Assembly: GCA_964526785.1 (NCBI GenBank)
Contig: CAZGMJ010000028.1
Coordinates: 1 to 64,000 of the forward strand
Source of the DNA: CAZGMJ01 sp964526785
GTDB taxonomy: Bacteria; Planctomycetota; Phycisphaerae; Sedimentisphaerales; Anaerobacaceae
Length of the DNA: 64,000 bases
Direction of reading: 5' to 3'
Each line of letters starts with the position of its first letter. Position 1 is the first letter of the stretch. This document shows, in pieces, positions 63,937-64,000 of this stretch. A program made the translations under genes and the position numbers. The notes beneath the pieces were generated by a model that worked only from the letters and a program-made list of their open reading frames with translations, ran no database searches and had not been told where the DNA came from.

Positions 63937-64000
63937 CCCCACAAGAAGTGGCGCACGCCATACGGTTTGCCCAAACCAGATCTACTCCGTCTCACGCAGC

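Overview
The window looks like a chromosome segment of a heterotrophic Planctomycetota bacterium, most likely class Phycisphaerae (Sedimentisphaerales-like). The pointers are moderately high GC, PEP-CTERM proteins, many TAT- or lipobox-tagged secreted glycan enzymes, Gfo/Idh oxidoreductases with TAT signals, a Cys-type sulfatase, RHS fragments with the planctomycete-style core, and an ECF sigma factor coupled to a single-pass membrane protein with a characteristic 'IENLIRQFC' start. The taxonomic call is inference; there is no rRNA or tRNA in the window.

Layout. 0.4-5.1 kb: a PNPOx-fold protein overlapping a PEP-synthase/rifampin-phosphotransferase-like enzyme, then a minus-strand mutY-fpg pair for oxidised-guanine repair. 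5.1-12.6 kb: an accessory island. A 138-bp direct repeat flanks an AT-rich two-gene membrane cassette. After it come two paralogous secreted proteins (the first frameshifted in its signal peptide) and three related RHS-core fragments, each followed at once by a membrane or secreted protein gene; one RHS copy carries an in-frame 178-bp insert with terminal inverted repeats. 13.0-19.5 kb: a plus-strand glycan cluster (GH9, DUF4832 protein, MYORG-like GH31). 19.7-30.1 kb: mostly housekeeping: a two-repeat membrane protein, a plus-strand operon (FAD/Fe-S dehydrogenase, AmrS-type radical SAM enzyme, pdxB, folP) and a convergent lon. 30.3-36.8 kb: a small secreted peptide, a PilX-like protein, lipB-lipA, a PEP-CTERM protein with a clear terminator, a C_GCAxxG_C_C protein and a dihydrolipoyl dehydrogenase. 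36.8-44.2 kb: a minus-strand glycan cluster (GH29 alpha-L-fucosidase, beta-helix protein, sulfatase, metallophosphoesterase) suited to sulfated fucose-containing polysaccharides. 44.4-48.3 kb: an ECF sigma factor translationally coupled to a membrane protein with ankyrin repeats. 48.4-56.8 kb: a HExxH protein, a gene-poor 1.2 kb, a LamG/PEP-CTERM protein, a CHAD protein with a small helical partner, an FrhB-like protein, and secreted proteins of unknown or discoidin-like type. 57.1-64.0 kb: two TAT-exported Gfo/Idh oxidoreductases, a GH28-like enzyme, a SUMF1-like protein and a lipoprotein of unknown function.

Together the glycan genes form three export-oriented sets (GH9/GH31; fucosidase/sulfatase; GH28/Gfo-Idh), separated by core metabolism and repair genes. 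The most unusual structure is the 5.2-11.9 kb RHS-fragment island. No CRISPR array, rRNA, tRNA, transposase or integrase was seen.
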